DNA of 64,000 bases from Planctomycetaceae bacterium (GTDB taxonomy: Bacteria > Planctomycetota > Planctomycetia > Pirellulales > Pirellulaceae). The position numbers and the translations under genes are program-made. This document shows positions 54,917 through 64,000 of this stretch, piece after piece; the stretch's first letter is position 1, and every line of letters starts with the position of its first letter. The stretch is taken from assembly GCA_020638995.1 (NCBI GenBank), contig JACKHM010000005.1, positions 124,001 through 188,000 of the forward strand, written 5' to 3'. The notes beneath the pieces are model-generated. The model made no database searches. It was not told the DNA's origin and saw only the letters and a program-made list of their open reading frames with translations.

Positions 54917-55831
54917 TCAGCCGCCAAACGCAAACAACTTCACCGCCGTTCCACCGAGAATCTTCGCTCTCTCCGATGTGTCGAGATGATCGAGCAAAGA
55001 TTCGGCTCGATTGAACGCGGCGCGATAAGATTCTCCTGTCGCCTCCGTCCCAAAGCCTCCCCCGTAGATCATCCGATCGGCACCGTAACTGTTCGTCAGT
55101 TGCTTGATGATCGGGGCGATGTCGCGATGCGGGTAGCTGCTGTTCGACGGAATCGAAGACATCTTCATGATCGTGTTCGGATACCGCGACCATTTTACGA
55201 CGATCGCGTGTTCTTCGGGCGTACCTTGAAACGGGCGTCCGAGATGATCAATGATCACGCGCGTGCCTGGAAACTCACGTATGAGTGGTTCGAATCCAGG
55301 AGCGTACCGAGGCTCGAAGTGAAGCTGAACGGCAAGGCCGAGTTCTGTTGCCAGCCGCCACAAGCGACGCAACTCCGGAGTTCCAAAAGGTGGCAATCGA
55401 TCGGGTGCGTACGCGTGAACTCGAACAGCAATCAAATCGACACGTTTCGCCAAATCAGGCAGCTTGTCGAGAGACCCTTCTCGATCCGAGAAGAACAGCG
55501 CCGTCCCTTTTAATCGCTTGCCACCGACCGCGAGGCAATGTTCCAGATATCGGTGGTCGTCTTGATATGGCTCCGGATGTACAACGACGGCGAAGTCTAC
55601 TCCCGCATCGTCCATGCATTTCAGGAGGTGCTCCGGCGTGGCTGCTCTCTCCGGCGCGTAAGGGCCTCTCGCGTGATAAGGAAACTTCGGATCGTCTTTT
55701 CCCGCAAAACAGTGCAGGTGCGTATCGACGCGAGCCGCGCGAGGAACATTTTGTGTGGCCCTCGCGTTTTCTGCCACAGCTAATGTCGCCACAGTCGTGC
55801 CGAGGAATTGTCTGCGTGTGAAAGTGTTCAT
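54917..55831 (-). CDS. Amidohydrolase-family TIM-barrel hydrolase (Tat-exported)
   Basis: This 304-residue protein has a Tat-like leader (TRRQFLGTTVATLAVAENA). The metal-binding DTHLH (H38, H40) starts the barrel, followed by DFAVVVHPEPYQDDHRYLEH, AVQLHFEPRYAPGFEPLI, VIIDHLGRPF and DRMIYGGGFGTEA. The set resembles 2-pyrone-4,6-dicarboxylate lactonase-like and amidohydrolase 2 enzymes. The usual final aspartate region (WGSDxP in relatives) reads YGGGFGTE here, so the metal site may be unusual. Substrate unknown. Confidence 0.82.
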   Translation of the reverse strand: MNTFTRRQFLGTTVATLAVAENARATQNVPRAARVDTHLHCFAGKDDPKFPYHARGPYAPERAATPEHLLKCMDDAGVDFAVVVHPEPYQDDHRYLEHCLAVGGKRLKGTALFFSDREGSLDKLPDLAKRVDLIAVRVHAYAPDRLPPFGTPELRRLWRLATELGLAVQLHFEPRYAPGFEPLIREFPGTRVIIDHLGRPFQGTPEEHAIVVKWSRYPNTIMKMSSIPSNSSYPHRDIAPIIKQLTNSYGADRMIYGGGFGTEATGESYRAAFNRAESLLDHLDTSERAKILGGTAVKLFAFGG

Positions 55832-56043
55832 CGTGCCATTTCAACAGAAGCAGGGACCGAAGACGAAGAGACTGCAATTTAAACGCAAAGACTGTTGATA
55901 CGCAAAGGGCAGCAGCGATTGAACTCGAAGAATCTGAGCTTTCTGCAAACTCTGGATTTTGAGCCTTCTCGAATTTGCCCTGAGTTTGAGGTTACAATCA
56001 ACGACTTACGCAGCAGCCACCTAGCACGCCTGGAGTCGCCCTC

Positions 56044-57477
56044 ATGTGGAATCGTCTAACTATATTACTCTTCGTCTTCGCATCCGTCTGTGGAAATACT
56101 GGGTCTGTCATCGCCGAACGTCCTAATATCATTCTCGTCATGGCAGACGATCAGGGTTGGGGGGATATGGCGTATAACGGGCATACCGTCGTCAAGACGC
56201 CCAACTTCGACGCGGCGGCTGCCGCAGGCTTGCGGTTCGATCGCTTCTATGCCGCCGCGCCGGTTTGTTCTCCGACGCGGGCGAGTGTGATGACGGGTCG
56301 ACATCCTAACCGCATGGGAGTCTTTAAATGGGGCTATCCGATGCGGCCTCAAGAGACCACGATCGCGGAGGCGTTAAAGACCGTTGGCTATACGACAGGG
56401 CACTTTGGGAAGTGGCATTTAGGATCCGTACGCAACGACAGCCCGGCGCACCCGGGACGTAACGGCTTTGACGAATGGCTCAGTGCACCGAACTTTTATG
56501 ACAACGACGCCATCATGAGCCACAAAGGAAAGGCCGTGCAAATGATGGGCGAAAGTTCGATGATCGCCGTCGACGCGGCATTGGATTGGATCAAAGAACA
56601 AACCAAGGGTGACGATCCATTCCTGGCGGTTGTGTGGTTTGGATCGCCACACAGTCCGCATATCGCAATCGAAGAAGATCGTCGACTATATGCCGATCAT
56701 CCCAAAGCCCTACAGCACTTCTATGGCGAAGTTACCGGTATGGATCGAGCGTTCGGCAAGCTGCGAGATTCGCTGTCTGGTCTTGGCATCCGAGATAACA
56801 CGATACTTTGGTACTGTAGCGACAACGGCGGTCTTCCCAAGGTTGGTTCGACGGGTGGGTTTCGCGGCAACAAGGGGCAGGTCTATGAAGGTGGACTGCT
56901 CGTTCCTGCGATCCTCGAATGGCCAGACATGATCACCAAGCCACGAACGACGGAAGTGCGGTGTAATACATGCGATATCTATCCAACATTGCTAGAGATC
57001 GTGGGCGTTAATATCGACAACCAAGCTCCTCTCGACGGCGTCAGTCTTACATCCCTGATCGAAGGTCAGACCAATGAGCAGCCGCGAAAGATGGGCTTCT
57101 GGGACTTCAATGCAAAAGGCATCAGCACGCCGTCAGCAAGTTGGATGGCCGATTTGCTGAAGGCCCAGCAAGCCGGTGGCGATCTTAATGCGCACGAATC
57201 CAGCCAACGAGCCGCCGAGTTGCCGAATCCACCTTATTCTACAAGCGAGTTCCCGGGCCACTCCGCTTGGACGGATGGAGATTGGAAACTGCACCGAATT
57301 CAAGGTGCGAAGGACAAGGTGAAATGGGAACTATACGATCTGGCGGCAGATCCTAAAGAGACCACGGACGTTGCCGCGACGAAACCGGAACGCGTGGCAT
57401 CAATGCGGGAGGAGCTCAACCAGTGGCTCGTTTCAGTGGTGAATAGCCTCAATGGCGAAGACTATGTCGCGAGATAA
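56044..57477 (+). CDS. Sulfatase (type I, formylglycine)
   Basis: This 477-residue exported sulfatase has a signal peptide (LTILLFVFASVCGNTGSVIA). Metal ligands lie in NIILVMADDQGWGDM (D35, D36), and the sulfatase signature C75-S-P-T-R is followed by ASVMTGRHPNR. C75 should be converted to formylglycine. Further active-site segments are GHFGKWHLG and WYCSDNGGLP. Planctomycetes carry many such enzymes for sulfated algal polysaccharides. The particular substrate is not evident. Confidence 0.95.
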   Translation: MWNRLTILLFVFASVCGNTGSVIAERPNIILVMADDQGWGDMAYNGHTVVKTPNFDAAAAAGLRFDRFYAAAPVCSPTRASVMTGRHPNRMGVFKWGYPMRPQETTIAEALKTVGYTTGHFGKWHLGSVRNDSPAHPGRNGFDEWLSAPNFYDNDAIMSHKGKAVQMMGESSMIAVDAALDWIKEQTKGDDPFLAVVWFGSPHSPHIAIEEDRRLYADHPKALQHFYGEVTGMDRAFGKLRDSLSGLGIRDNTILWYCSDNGGLPKVGSTGGFRGNKGQVYEGGLLVPAILEWPDMITKPRTTEVRCNTCDIYPTLLEIVGVNIDNQAPLDGVSLTSLIEGQTNEQPRKMGFWDFNAKGISTPSASWMADLLKAQQAGGDLNAHESSQRAAELPNPPYSTSEFPGHSAWTDGDWKLHRIQGAKDKVKWELYDLAADPKETTDVAATKPERVASMREELNQWLVSVVNSLNGEDYVAR

Positions 57478-57537
57478 CGATTGCTGGCAAATTGCGGAGG
57501 TTGTCGCGTTGTTCGACGGCTTGCTAAACGCGGCCCG

Positions 57538-58230
57538 TTACTGCCGCAGCTTATACCACAATCGATCGAATTCCTCTTGGAATCGTCGAGCCACGTGCGG
57601 GTCGTGCGTGACGAGTATGTTTTCTTCGTTGAATTCGGCGGCGCTGCGAGTCCAGTTGTAGCTGCCGGTCAATGTTATGCGTCGATCGAAGATCGCAAAC
57701 TTGTGGTGCATGTGATACTCGCTCTGGTCGATCACAACCTGAACGCCTACAGATTCGAAGCGGCGAATGTCCGAGCCAAAATCGGCCGCTTTATCGTTGT
57801 CGGAAATGATCCGTACTTCAACGCCTCGATTACGAGTCTCGATGATACTGTCGCTGATGCGATCGTCTGTAATTGTAAACACACAGATGTCGACACATTT
57901 CTGCGTTCGATTCAGCAAGCCAGTGATGGCACCTGGGCAGTTGTCGCCGGGGCTGAAGTAGGCTTCGGAGTGAATTGTCGGCGAGTCGTTCAACTCGCTC
58001 GCGTCCAGCGCTTTCACCACCGCTTCCAGCCAGTCAAGCACGCCGTGCGATTGCGGGTCGATCATTTCGACGCGGGCCAATTCAAAAGCACGGCTGCGAA
58101 AGAATGCACGCTGTTGAGCGTCGGCACCTAGTTCTTCGAGCGTTCGTTGCAGCACGCGCTTCTCGCTGCGAGACAGTTTGTAATCCTCAAGCGTCTTCTT
58201 GAGGATGCGATCGAGCGGTGAATCGGTCAT
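57538..58230 (-). CDS. Phospholipase D-like protein with one HKD motif
   Basis: This 230-residue protein has a complete HxK-x4-D-x6-GSxN signature: H175, K177, D182, G189-S190 and N192 (HHKFAIFDRRITLTGSYNWT). A helical N-terminal region (1-85) precedes it. A single HKD motif implies dimerisation, as in Nuc endonuclease and mitochondrial cardiolipin hydrolase (Zucchini-type). It may cleave phospholipids or nucleic acid. The ATG at 58230 (MTDSPLDR) is preferred; the frame back to 58281 has no family support. There is no signal peptide, so it acts in the cytoplasm. Confidence 0.85.
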   Translation of the reverse strand: MTDSPLDRILKKTLEDYKLSRSEKRVLQRTLEELGADAQQRAFFRSRAFELARVEMIDPQSHGVLDWLEAVVKALDASELNDSPTIHSEAYFSPGDNCPGAITGLLNRTQKCVDICVFTITDDRISDSIIETRNRGVEVRIISDNDKAADFGSDIRRFESVGVQVVIDQSEYHMHHKFAIFDRRITLTGSYNWTRSAAEFNEENILVTHDPHVARRFQEEFDRLWYKLRQ

Positions 58231-58287
58231 GAGTCTGTAGTTTCTCGGGTAGGTACGTTTATTCATCGCTACCGGGAGCACCTAAAA

Positions 58288-58384
58288 CGCAAAGGTCGCT
58301 GAGACGCAGAGATTCGCAGAGTAGTCAGTAGTCAGTTGTCTATGCGAGTTCTCTGCGGTCCTCTGCGCCTTCGCGACCTCCGCG
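58288..58384. repeat. Imperfect 34-bp inverted repeat of the cgcaaagg/cgcagag type
   Basis: Left arm 58288-58321 and right arm 58351-58384 are inverted and agree at 26 of 34 positions, with a 29-base spacer containing agtagtcagtagtcag. The arms hold repeats of cgcagag. Related words (aaacgcaaag, acgcaaagg) occur at 55881-55908. This looks like a dispersed palindromic element, not a gene. Confidence 0.65.
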
Positions 58385-58419
58385 CTAAATCCAAAACGCT
58401 GACTACCGCTCCATAATAA

Positions 58420-58449
58420 AACGGCTTCTCAAGTGAATGAGAAGCCGTT
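58420..58449 (-). terminator. Intrinsic terminator, 12-bp perfect stem
   Basis: AACGGCTTCTCA (58420-58431) pairs with TGAGAAGCCGTT (58438-58449) across a 6-base loop. On the minus strand the stem is followed by TTATTATGG, so it should terminate the Gfo/Idh/MocA gene that ends at 58480. The plus-strand side has only a short T-rich tract. Confidence 0.8.
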
Positions 58450-58479
58450 CTGATTTGTACCAGCTTCAATGTCTGGCAA

Positions 58480-59820
58480 CTAAACGCGATGAATCTCGTA
58501 GCCTTCACGCGGCGTTCGAGCAAAGAATGCAGCAGCTTCCTCGTCGCCGATGATCTGTTCGGATTTGGGATCCCATTTGATCGTGCGACCCAAACGAGCT
58601 GCGATGGCGGACAAATGACATGTGCTCATTGCCTGGACGTGGGTGAAAACGTCAGAAACCGGCAGGCCGCCTTCGCGGATGCAGCGATAGAAGTTGTCTT
58701 TATGACCCTCGGGCTTCTTGCCTTTGTACAAAGCGATAACGTCATCTTCAGTGAACTGGTCTTTGTCCCAATTCTCTTCGATCGGGGTGCCAGTGATCTT
58801 TCCGCGATTTACGAACATCCGGCCCTTGGTGCCTTCGAACGTGATGCCGTTGTCCCCGCGACTCGTCACGTCCATCACGATATCGCCTGGGAACTTGCAC
58901 TTCACCGAGAAGTCGTGAGATGTGTTGTAGCTGTCGTCGACGGTTGGATATCCATTCTCGAATGGTACGGGATGCTTTGCATCAGTACCGTCGATCTCGA
59001 TGGGTCCTTGACCATCACCATTCTGGCCGATCGCCCACGTCGCAATATCCACATGGTGAGCACCCCAGTCTGTGAACTTGCCACCGGAGTACTCATACCA
59101 CCAACGGAACTCATAGTGGCATCGACGCTCGCGATAGTCCACCTTCGCAGCCTGTCCCAACCACATATTCCAGTCTAGCTCCTTCGGCACATCCGCTACG
59201 GGAAATGGCCCGCCCGTTGGGCTGCCATTGATGCCGACTGTCACCGTCTTGATATCTCCCAACAGGCCCTTCTGCACCATGTTTACGGCGCGAAGGAACC
59301 TGCTGCGATCACTTCGCTGTTGAGTGCCAACCACAAAAGCAAGCTCCGGATACTTGCGGCAGGCATTCCGAATGAGTTGGTTTTCTTCCAGCGTCAGGGT
59401 CAGCGGTTTCTGACAAAAGACATGCTTGCCAGCTTCCAACGCTTCGATTGCGATCTTTACATGCCAATGGTCGGGGGTCACGACACTGACGACATCAATG
59501 TCCTGGCGGTCAAGTACTTTGCGATAGTCTTTATAGACGTCGGCTTTACCCTTGCCGATCTTCTCATCATTTTTCGCACGATCAGCGTGTCGCGAATCGA
59601 CATCACAGACAGCGACGATGTCGCCAAAGTTTGCATGGGCTCGAGCATCGCCGGTGCCCATGCTGCCAACGCCAATGCAACCGATGGTCGGCCGATCGTT
59701 CTTGTCCTGGTTGGCGAATGCCTTGTGATTCCACGGGAAGTAGGCAACGACACCGGTGGCGGCGGTCGCAGTTCCCGCGTGCTTAATAAAGTCACGACGC
59801 GTTGTCTTGGGTTTGGTCAT
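58480..59820 (-). CDS. Gfo/Idh/MocA-family oxidoreductase (Tat-exported)
   Basis: This 446-residue protein starts at 59820 (GGAGA seven bases upstream) with a twin-arginine leader (TTRRDFIKHAGTATAATGVV). The NAD(P) site is TIGCIGVGSMGTGDA, the catalytic lysine is in VFCQKPLTLTLEE, and the substrate side has GGKFTDWGAHHVDIATWAIG. The bacterial Tat-exported type is very common in planctomycetes and handles sugars or sugar derivatives. It is monocistronic, ending at the terminator at 58420. Confidence 0.93.
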   Translation of the reverse strand: MTKPKTTRRDFIKHAGTATAATGVVAYFPWNHKAFANQDKNDRPTIGCIGVGSMGTGDARAHANFGDIVAVCDVDSRHADRAKNDEKIGKGKADVYKDYRKVLDRQDIDVVSVVTPDHWHVKIAIEALEAGKHVFCQKPLTLTLEENQLIRNACRKYPELAFVVGTQQRSDRSRFLRAVNMVQKGLLGDIKTVTVGINGSPTGGPFPVADVPKELDWNMWLGQAAKVDYRERRCHYEFRWWYEYSGGKFTDWGAHHVDIATWAIGQNGDGQGPIEIDGTDAKHPVPFENGYPTVDDSYNTSHDFSVKCKFPGDIVMDVTSRGDNGITFEGTKGRMFVNRGKITGTPIEENWDKDQFTEDDVIALYKGKKPEGHKDNFYRCIREGGLPVSDVFTHVQAMSTCHLSAIAARLGRTIKWDPKSEQIIGDEEAAAFFARTPREGYEIHRV

Positions 59821-60113
59821 ATTTTGTCTCCGAGAAGTAGGATTGATGGTTGACGGCATTTACACAGGATAACCATACACTCTCGCAAAGGCGATTTGAA
59901 TCACGGGATCCGCCTCGCCGCATTTTCGGACGCTGATCTTTGGACGCCGCGAGAAAACGTGCGGCGGATCGGTTTGTTTTTAGAAACTTGCGTGACACGG
60001 CCAGTCATTCGCTGTTTAATAAGACGCTTGCCGAATATGCAGCTGCCGCCTAACGGCCCCGCCGGTTGCTGATTGAGCCTTTGAAACATTTTTTGGTTGA
60101 AAGGTCCCCGCCG

Positions 60114-61547
60114 ATGAGTTCTTCTTTACGACAATTGCCGGTCTCGTTGTTGATTGCGACAGCAATCCTTGGTGCATTCGCGAGCACGCTGGTTCCAGTT
60201 GCGTCGGCTGCCGATGGACGCATTTTCCGAGCCGGTGCCGCGATGGCTGATATTACGCCTCCGTTGGGCGAGATGGTTGTTGGTGGCTTCGCACCGTTTC
60301 CCGCGACTGCGATTCACGACAAACTCTTTGCCAAGTGCCTTGTACTGGATGACGGCGAGACGCAGGTCGCGTTCGTTATCTGTGACAACCTCGGTATTAT
60401 TCGAGAGGTATACGATAACGCCCGGAAGATGATTGCCGAAGAGACGAAGCTATCGCCCGACAACATCCTCATGGCGGCTACACACACACATTCCGGCACA
60501 CGCTCCAGCACCGATCGCTATGCTCCCATCTTGGCTCGCGGAATTGCGGATGCGGCTCGACAAGCTTATGCCAACCTCGAGCCGGCCAGAATTGGTTGGG
60601 GAGGCGTCGGCGAGCCATCCGAGGTGTTTAACCGCCGCTGGTTCGTTAGCCAGCGAGAACTGTTGCAGAATCCGTTTGGTGGGATCGACAAAGTTCGAAT
60701 GAATCCGCCGCGCGGCAGTGCTGCGTTGATCGAGCCCGCTGGGCCGGTCGATCCTGAGGTGTCGTTCCTGAGCGTACAATCGAAAGACGGTCGTCCTATC
60801 GCTTTGCTAGCCAACTACTCACTACATTACGTCGGCGGCGTCGATAAAGGAGATATCTCGGCAGACTACTTCGGCATCTTTTCACGCCGAATCGGCGAGT
60901 TGCTGGATGCGACCGCGAGTGACCGACCCTTCGTCGGGATGATGAGCAACGGGACCAGCGGCGATGTCAACAACATCAACTTCCGCGCTCGCGGTGGTAA
61001 GAGTTACGACAAGTACGAGAAGATGACGGAGGTTGCCGAAGTTGTCGCTCAACGCGTAAAGCAAGCTCATGATCAGATCGAGTTTCGTGACTGGGTGCCT
61101 TTGAAGTCGGCGCGTCGCGAATTGACGCTGAAGTTTCGCAAGCCGGACGAAGCGATGCAGAAGTATATGGCGGAAGTGATGGCGAAGCCCGCCGACGCAG
61201 AGAAGTTTCATCGCTATGAAACTAACTACGCCGAACGCGTCCAAAAGCTGCTCGACGGTCCCGATGAAGTGTCGATTCCTTTGCAAGCCGTGCGCATTGG
61301 TGACCTTGCGATCGCGGCGATTCCATTTGAAGTGTTTACGGAAATTGGATTGGAAATCAAGAAAGAGGCACCGTTTAAAGACGCCTTCACAATCGAGTTG
61401 GCTAATGACTCGCACGGTTATCTGCCCACGCCGCGACAACACGAACTCGGCGGCTACGAAACTTGGATGGGAACAAATCGCGTGCAATTGGACGCGTCCG
61501 ATAAAATCACGGCAGTAATTCTCGACTTGATGCGTGAATTGAAGTAG
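60114..61547 (+). CDS. Neutral/alkaline ceramidase-like exported hydrolase
   Basis: This 477-residue protein has a signal peptide (LPVSLLIATAILGAFASTLV) and the neutral ceramidase N-terminal domain pattern: RAGAAMADITPPLGEMVVGG, the zinc-site segment AATHTHSG (H124, H126), IALLANYSLHYVGG, MSNGTSGDVNN and a C-terminal ELANDSHGYLPTPRQHELGG. Relatives hydrolyse ceramide amide bonds. Planctomycetes carry many members whose true substrates are unknown; this one lacks the C-terminal domain of full-length ceramidases. The ATG at 60114 places the signal peptide correctly. Confidence 0.88.
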   Translation: MSSSLRQLPVSLLIATAILGAFASTLVPVASAADGRIFRAGAAMADITPPLGEMVVGGFAPFPATAIHDKLFAKCLVLDDGETQVAFVICDNLGIIREVYDNARKMIAEETKLSPDNILMAATHTHSGTRSSTDRYAPILARGIADAARQAYANLEPARIGWGGVGEPSEVFNRRWFVSQRELLQNPFGGIDKVRMNPPRGSAALIEPAGPVDPEVSFLSVQSKDGRPIALLANYSLHYVGGVDKGDISADYFGIFSRRIGELLDATASDRPFVGMMSNGTSGDVNNINFRARGGKSYDKYEKMTEVAEVVAQRVKQAHDQIEFRDWVPLKSARRELTLKFRKPDEAMQKYMAEVMAKPADAEKFHRYETNYAERVQKLLDGPDEVSIPLQAVRIGDLAIAAIPFEVFTEIGLEIKKEAPFKDAFTIELANDSHGYLPTPRQHELGGYETWMGTNRVQLDASDKITAVILDLMRELK

Positions 61548-61687
61548 CCATTTCACTCTGCCGCGATGGGACTTTCTCTGCATAACTACATCCATCCAAC
61601 CAACCAAGCACTTCAACTGTTAGTTTCAACTTTACTTATCGGAGCTCATCGCGCGGAGCGTGATAGCCACAATCAGGATCCGAATCC

Positions 61688-64000
61688 ATGAAGATTACCT
61701 CGTTGTCGGCGCTGTTTGCAGTCTGGTGCTTCGGGATCGTCGCGGCTGCTTCTGACTGGCCGCAGCTTCAGGGGAACGCACTTCGTTCAGGCAACGCCGC
61801 GGATGCGGCGTTACCCGACACGATCGGCTTGTTGGCGGCCATTCCGCTAACCGACGGAATCTACGCTTCGCCGGTCGTCAGCGACGAGACTGTGTATGTT
61901 GTTGATGGTTCGGGAGTCGTATTCGCGATCGACGCCAAGACTCATCGCGTACGCTGGCGTTTTCAAACGGTCGGAGGATTGGGCAATTGCAACAATGTTG
62001 CGGCACCAGCCGTCGTGGGCGACTTTCTTCATGTCGGTACGACCGCCGGGATCTACTATGTGCTTAATCGTGAGACCGGAACCGTTGTTAGACAGATTGA
62101 TTGCCAAGAGCCCATCTTTTCTGCACCCGCGGTGGGCACAAATCGCGTCTATTTCGCAACCCTTGGCGCACGAGTTTATGCCGTCGGACCGGGCGGGGAC
62201 GTGGCATGGACGTGGGACTTTGTGAAAGAGGTTGTAGCGTTTGACGGCAACCGGTGGAGTGGCGAAGAGTGGCTGGCCGCTCGCGGTGATCGCGTCACCT
62301 GGAAAGATCACTTTGTTTGCTCGCGTGACATCTGTTTGATCGGCAACACCGTGGTCATGCCTGCGGGCGGTCGGACGGTATTTCTCGAAGACGTGGAAAC
62401 TGGACCAAAGCTTCGTTCGGTTGCGGCTATTCCGGCGTATGCGGGTTCCGAGTATCCGGCAACATTCGGACAGAGTGCCGACGAAACGGGGAATGTGTAT
62501 GTCCAATGGCATCGGCGTGATAACGCCGGACGCGTCGAAGTCCTGCGACTGGCGGGAGACGAGGTGCAAGCCAGTTTCGTAGCGGGAACGGAGACCGCAA
62601 TACACTTGCCGGGATTGTTAAGTTTCGCGTCGGTCAGCATACGCGATCGTGACATCTATCGCGTACGCCCGGAAGAAGGCCTGGGATTGTGTCGGCATAC
62701 CATAGGAGATGAGACGCCCGAAGTGCTGTGCGAAGCGGCTTCTATCTGTCCACCGGTCTTGACGAGCAAACATGTCATTTACGGCGGGCTCAATGGCAAG
62801 CTGCATGTCGTGCCGCTGGCCGAGGGCGAAGCGACCGTGTTGCCAACCGCTTTCAACAGCCCCATCACCGCTCCTGTCGCAGTTGCGGACGGACGCATTT
62901 ACGTTGGGTCGGAAGATGGTCATCTGTATGTATTCGGTGAAGACGGCGCAGCTGTGTTGCCAACGAAGGACTTGCAAGTCGCAAAGATTCGCAGTCCACT
63001 CACCGGTCCCCTCGCTGATGCACGTTACGATTGGTACACAAATTACGGCGACTTTGGTGGAACGAATGCCAATCAGCAGGGCCTGCGGCCACCTTTGCGA
63101 ATGCGATGGGCGCGGCGACTTGAAGGCACGGTGAAACATCTGCCTGTGTGCGGCGGCGGCCGGCTCTATACACACACTGCCGAAGGGCAGATTATCGCCG
63201 TCGAGCAGGACACCGGCCGCTTGTTGTGGCGAAGACATTGGCCTGACGTTTACTTGTCCTTTACTTCGCCTTTGTATGTCGACGGGAAACTGCTAGTGCC
63301 GCAAGCGGGCATTAAACGTTCGTTGATGCGATGTCTTGATGCGGCCACCGGCGAGTTGCTCTGGGAGACTCCGTTCACGGGCTCGCCCAGTTGGAGTCGT
63401 CAGTTCCCGCCGGTTGTCCATGGCAAGATCGCCATCTATGCATCGGGATCCGGGGAATACGACGCGCAGGGAACCGAAAGGCCGTTCACGTTCAAGGGCG
63501 ATCCTGCGCCCCGCGCCGATGGGCGTGAAGTGATGAGCTGGATCTACTCGAACGACAATCCCTACTACCCCAAGGACCATCATCCACGCATCTGGGCCTG
63601 GAACCTTGACACGGGCGAAGTCGTCTGGGAGAAGGACTTTTCCGAATATGGTCGCGGTGGCAACGATTGTGGGATCTGTCTGCTGGACGGCAAGCTCTTC
63701 TATTCAACATTCTTTGGCTATGCGGCGAGCCAACGTCAACGTCGCGGCTTGCCGGCCGATAACAATGGACTCACGGCGTGTATCGAACCCGAGACTGGTG
63801 ACGTCGTCTGGTCGACCACGAACTTCTACGTGACTTCCAAATGTACGCTCAGCGCTCGTGACGGTCGCCTCTATATCGGTGGGTACAATCGAGCCGTTGA
63901 AGGAACCGACGATCGGTTTGTCTGGTGTCTGGACGCAAAGGACGGTTCGCTCGTCTGGAAGTCGGACGCGGTCACCTCGGCTTTGAATGTCGTGACGGTC
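61688..64000 (+). CDS. Large PQQ-like beta-propeller protein (3' partial)
   Basis: The frame is open from the ATG at 61688 to the window end, at least 771 residues. A signal peptide (MKITSLSALFAVWCFGIVAA) precedes DWPQLQGNALRSGNA, the usual start of planctomycete PQQ propellers. Blade motifs recur: SPVVSDETVYVVDGSGVVFA, APVAVADGRIYVGSEDGHLY, IIAVEQDTGRLLWRRHWPD, AATGELLWETPF, LDTGEVVWEKDF and DAKDGSLVWKSDA. At least two propellers seem to be present (about 20-440 and 470 onward). No heme motif is seen in the visible part. Confidence 0.88.
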   Translation, partial: MKITSLSALFAVWCFGIVAAASDWPQLQGNALRSGNAADAALPDTIGLLAAIPLTDGIYASPVVSDETVYVVDGSGVVFAIDAKTHRVRWRFQTVGGLGNCNNVAAPAVVGDFLHVGTTAGIYYVLNRETGTVVRQIDCQEPIFSAPAVGTNRVYFATLGARVYAVGPGGDVAWTWDFVKEVVAFDGNRWSGEEWLAARGDRVTWKDHFVCSRDICLIGNTVVMPAGGRTVFLEDVETGPKLRSVAAIPAYAGSEYPATFGQSADETGNVYVQWHRRDNAGRVEVLRLAGDEVQASFVAGTETAIHLPGLLSFASVSIRDRDIYRVRPEEGLGLCRHTIGDETPEVLCEAASICPPVLTSKHVIYGGLNGKLHVVPLAEGEATVLPTAFNSPITAPVAVADGRIYVGSEDGHLYVFGEDGAAVLPTKDLQVAKIRSPLTGPLADARYDWYTNYGDFGGTNANQQGLRPPLRMRWARRLEGTVKHLPVCGGGRLYTHTAEGQIIAVEQDTGRLLWRRHWPDVYLSFTSPLYVDGKLLVPQAGIKRSLMRCLDAATGELLWETPFTGSPSWSRQFPPVVHGKIAIYASGSGEYDAQGTERPFTFKGDPAPRADGREVMSWIYSNDNPYYPKDHHPRIWAWNLDTGEVVWEKDFSEYGRGGNDCGICLLDGKLFYSTFFGYAASQRQRRGLPADNNGLTACIEPETGDVVWSTTNFYVTSKCTLSARDGRLYIGGYNRAVEGTDDRFVWCLDAKDGSLVWKSDAVTSALNVVTV

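Overview
The window looks like a planctomycete chromosome of the Pirellulales/Rhodopirellula type. The evidence is the combination of families rather than one marker: paired DUF1549/DUF1553 and DUF1501 genes, giant heme proteins with PVC-type dehydrogenase propellers, an ECF sigma factor beside a Ser/Thr kinase carrying FGE-sulfatase domains, ThuA proteins, a sulfatase, Tat-exported Gfo/Idh/MocA oxidoreductases and dockerin-ended repeat proteins. No rRNA, tRNA or CRISPR array was seen.

Layout. 1-2107: the end of a giant surface protein made of 97-residue Ig/cadherin-like repeats with a dockerin-like tail. 3042-8598: an ECF sigma factor and a 1627-residue membrane kinase whose outer part carries two FGE-sulfatase modules and a LamG module. 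This is followed by a decayed copy of an FGE module (8632-8981) and a broken PD40 propeller gene (9236-9597). 9594-14436: a zinc-ribbon membrane protein, a secreted HExxH zincin, a DUF1569 protein and a large alpha/beta hydrolase.

14593-44978 is a long, almost entirely plus-strand block of exported proteins: a PQQ propeller, ThuA, a methyltransferase, two giant paralogues (degenerate SGNH, PVC dehydrogenase propeller, HEAT, F5/8C or PA14, type 1 copper, cytochrome c), a third heme protein, two PSCyt1/DUF1549/DUF1553-DUF1501 pairs, a YCII protein and a ThuA-F5/8C-dehydrogenase-HEAT-cytochrome c fusion. The likely theme is periplasmic oxidation and breakdown of complex carbohydrates with electrons passed to heme and copper centres; substrates cannot be read from the sequence.

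45000-49472 is an accessory islet. It holds a decayed antitoxin/MazF-like toxin pair, with the toxin split by an ISAzo13-type insertion sequence that still shows terminal repeats and a TTA target duplication. Next to it is a two-gene operon of a DNA methyltransferase and a GIY-YIG nuclease. The methyltransferase carries a second GIY-YIG module related to the neighbouring nuclease but with Gln where the metal-binding Glu should be. This candidate restriction-modification or defence system is the most interesting item in the window.

49675-64000 returns to ordinary genes: DUF6807, two Gfo/Idh/MocA oxidoreductases, NrdR, a bacterial PH-domain protein, an LL-diaminopimelate aminotransferase, an amidohydrolase, a sulfatase, a phospholipase D-like protein, a neutral ceramidase-like protein and the first 771 codons of a large PQQ propeller protein. 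Two small non-coding repeat structures lie at 53367-53496 and 58288-58384.
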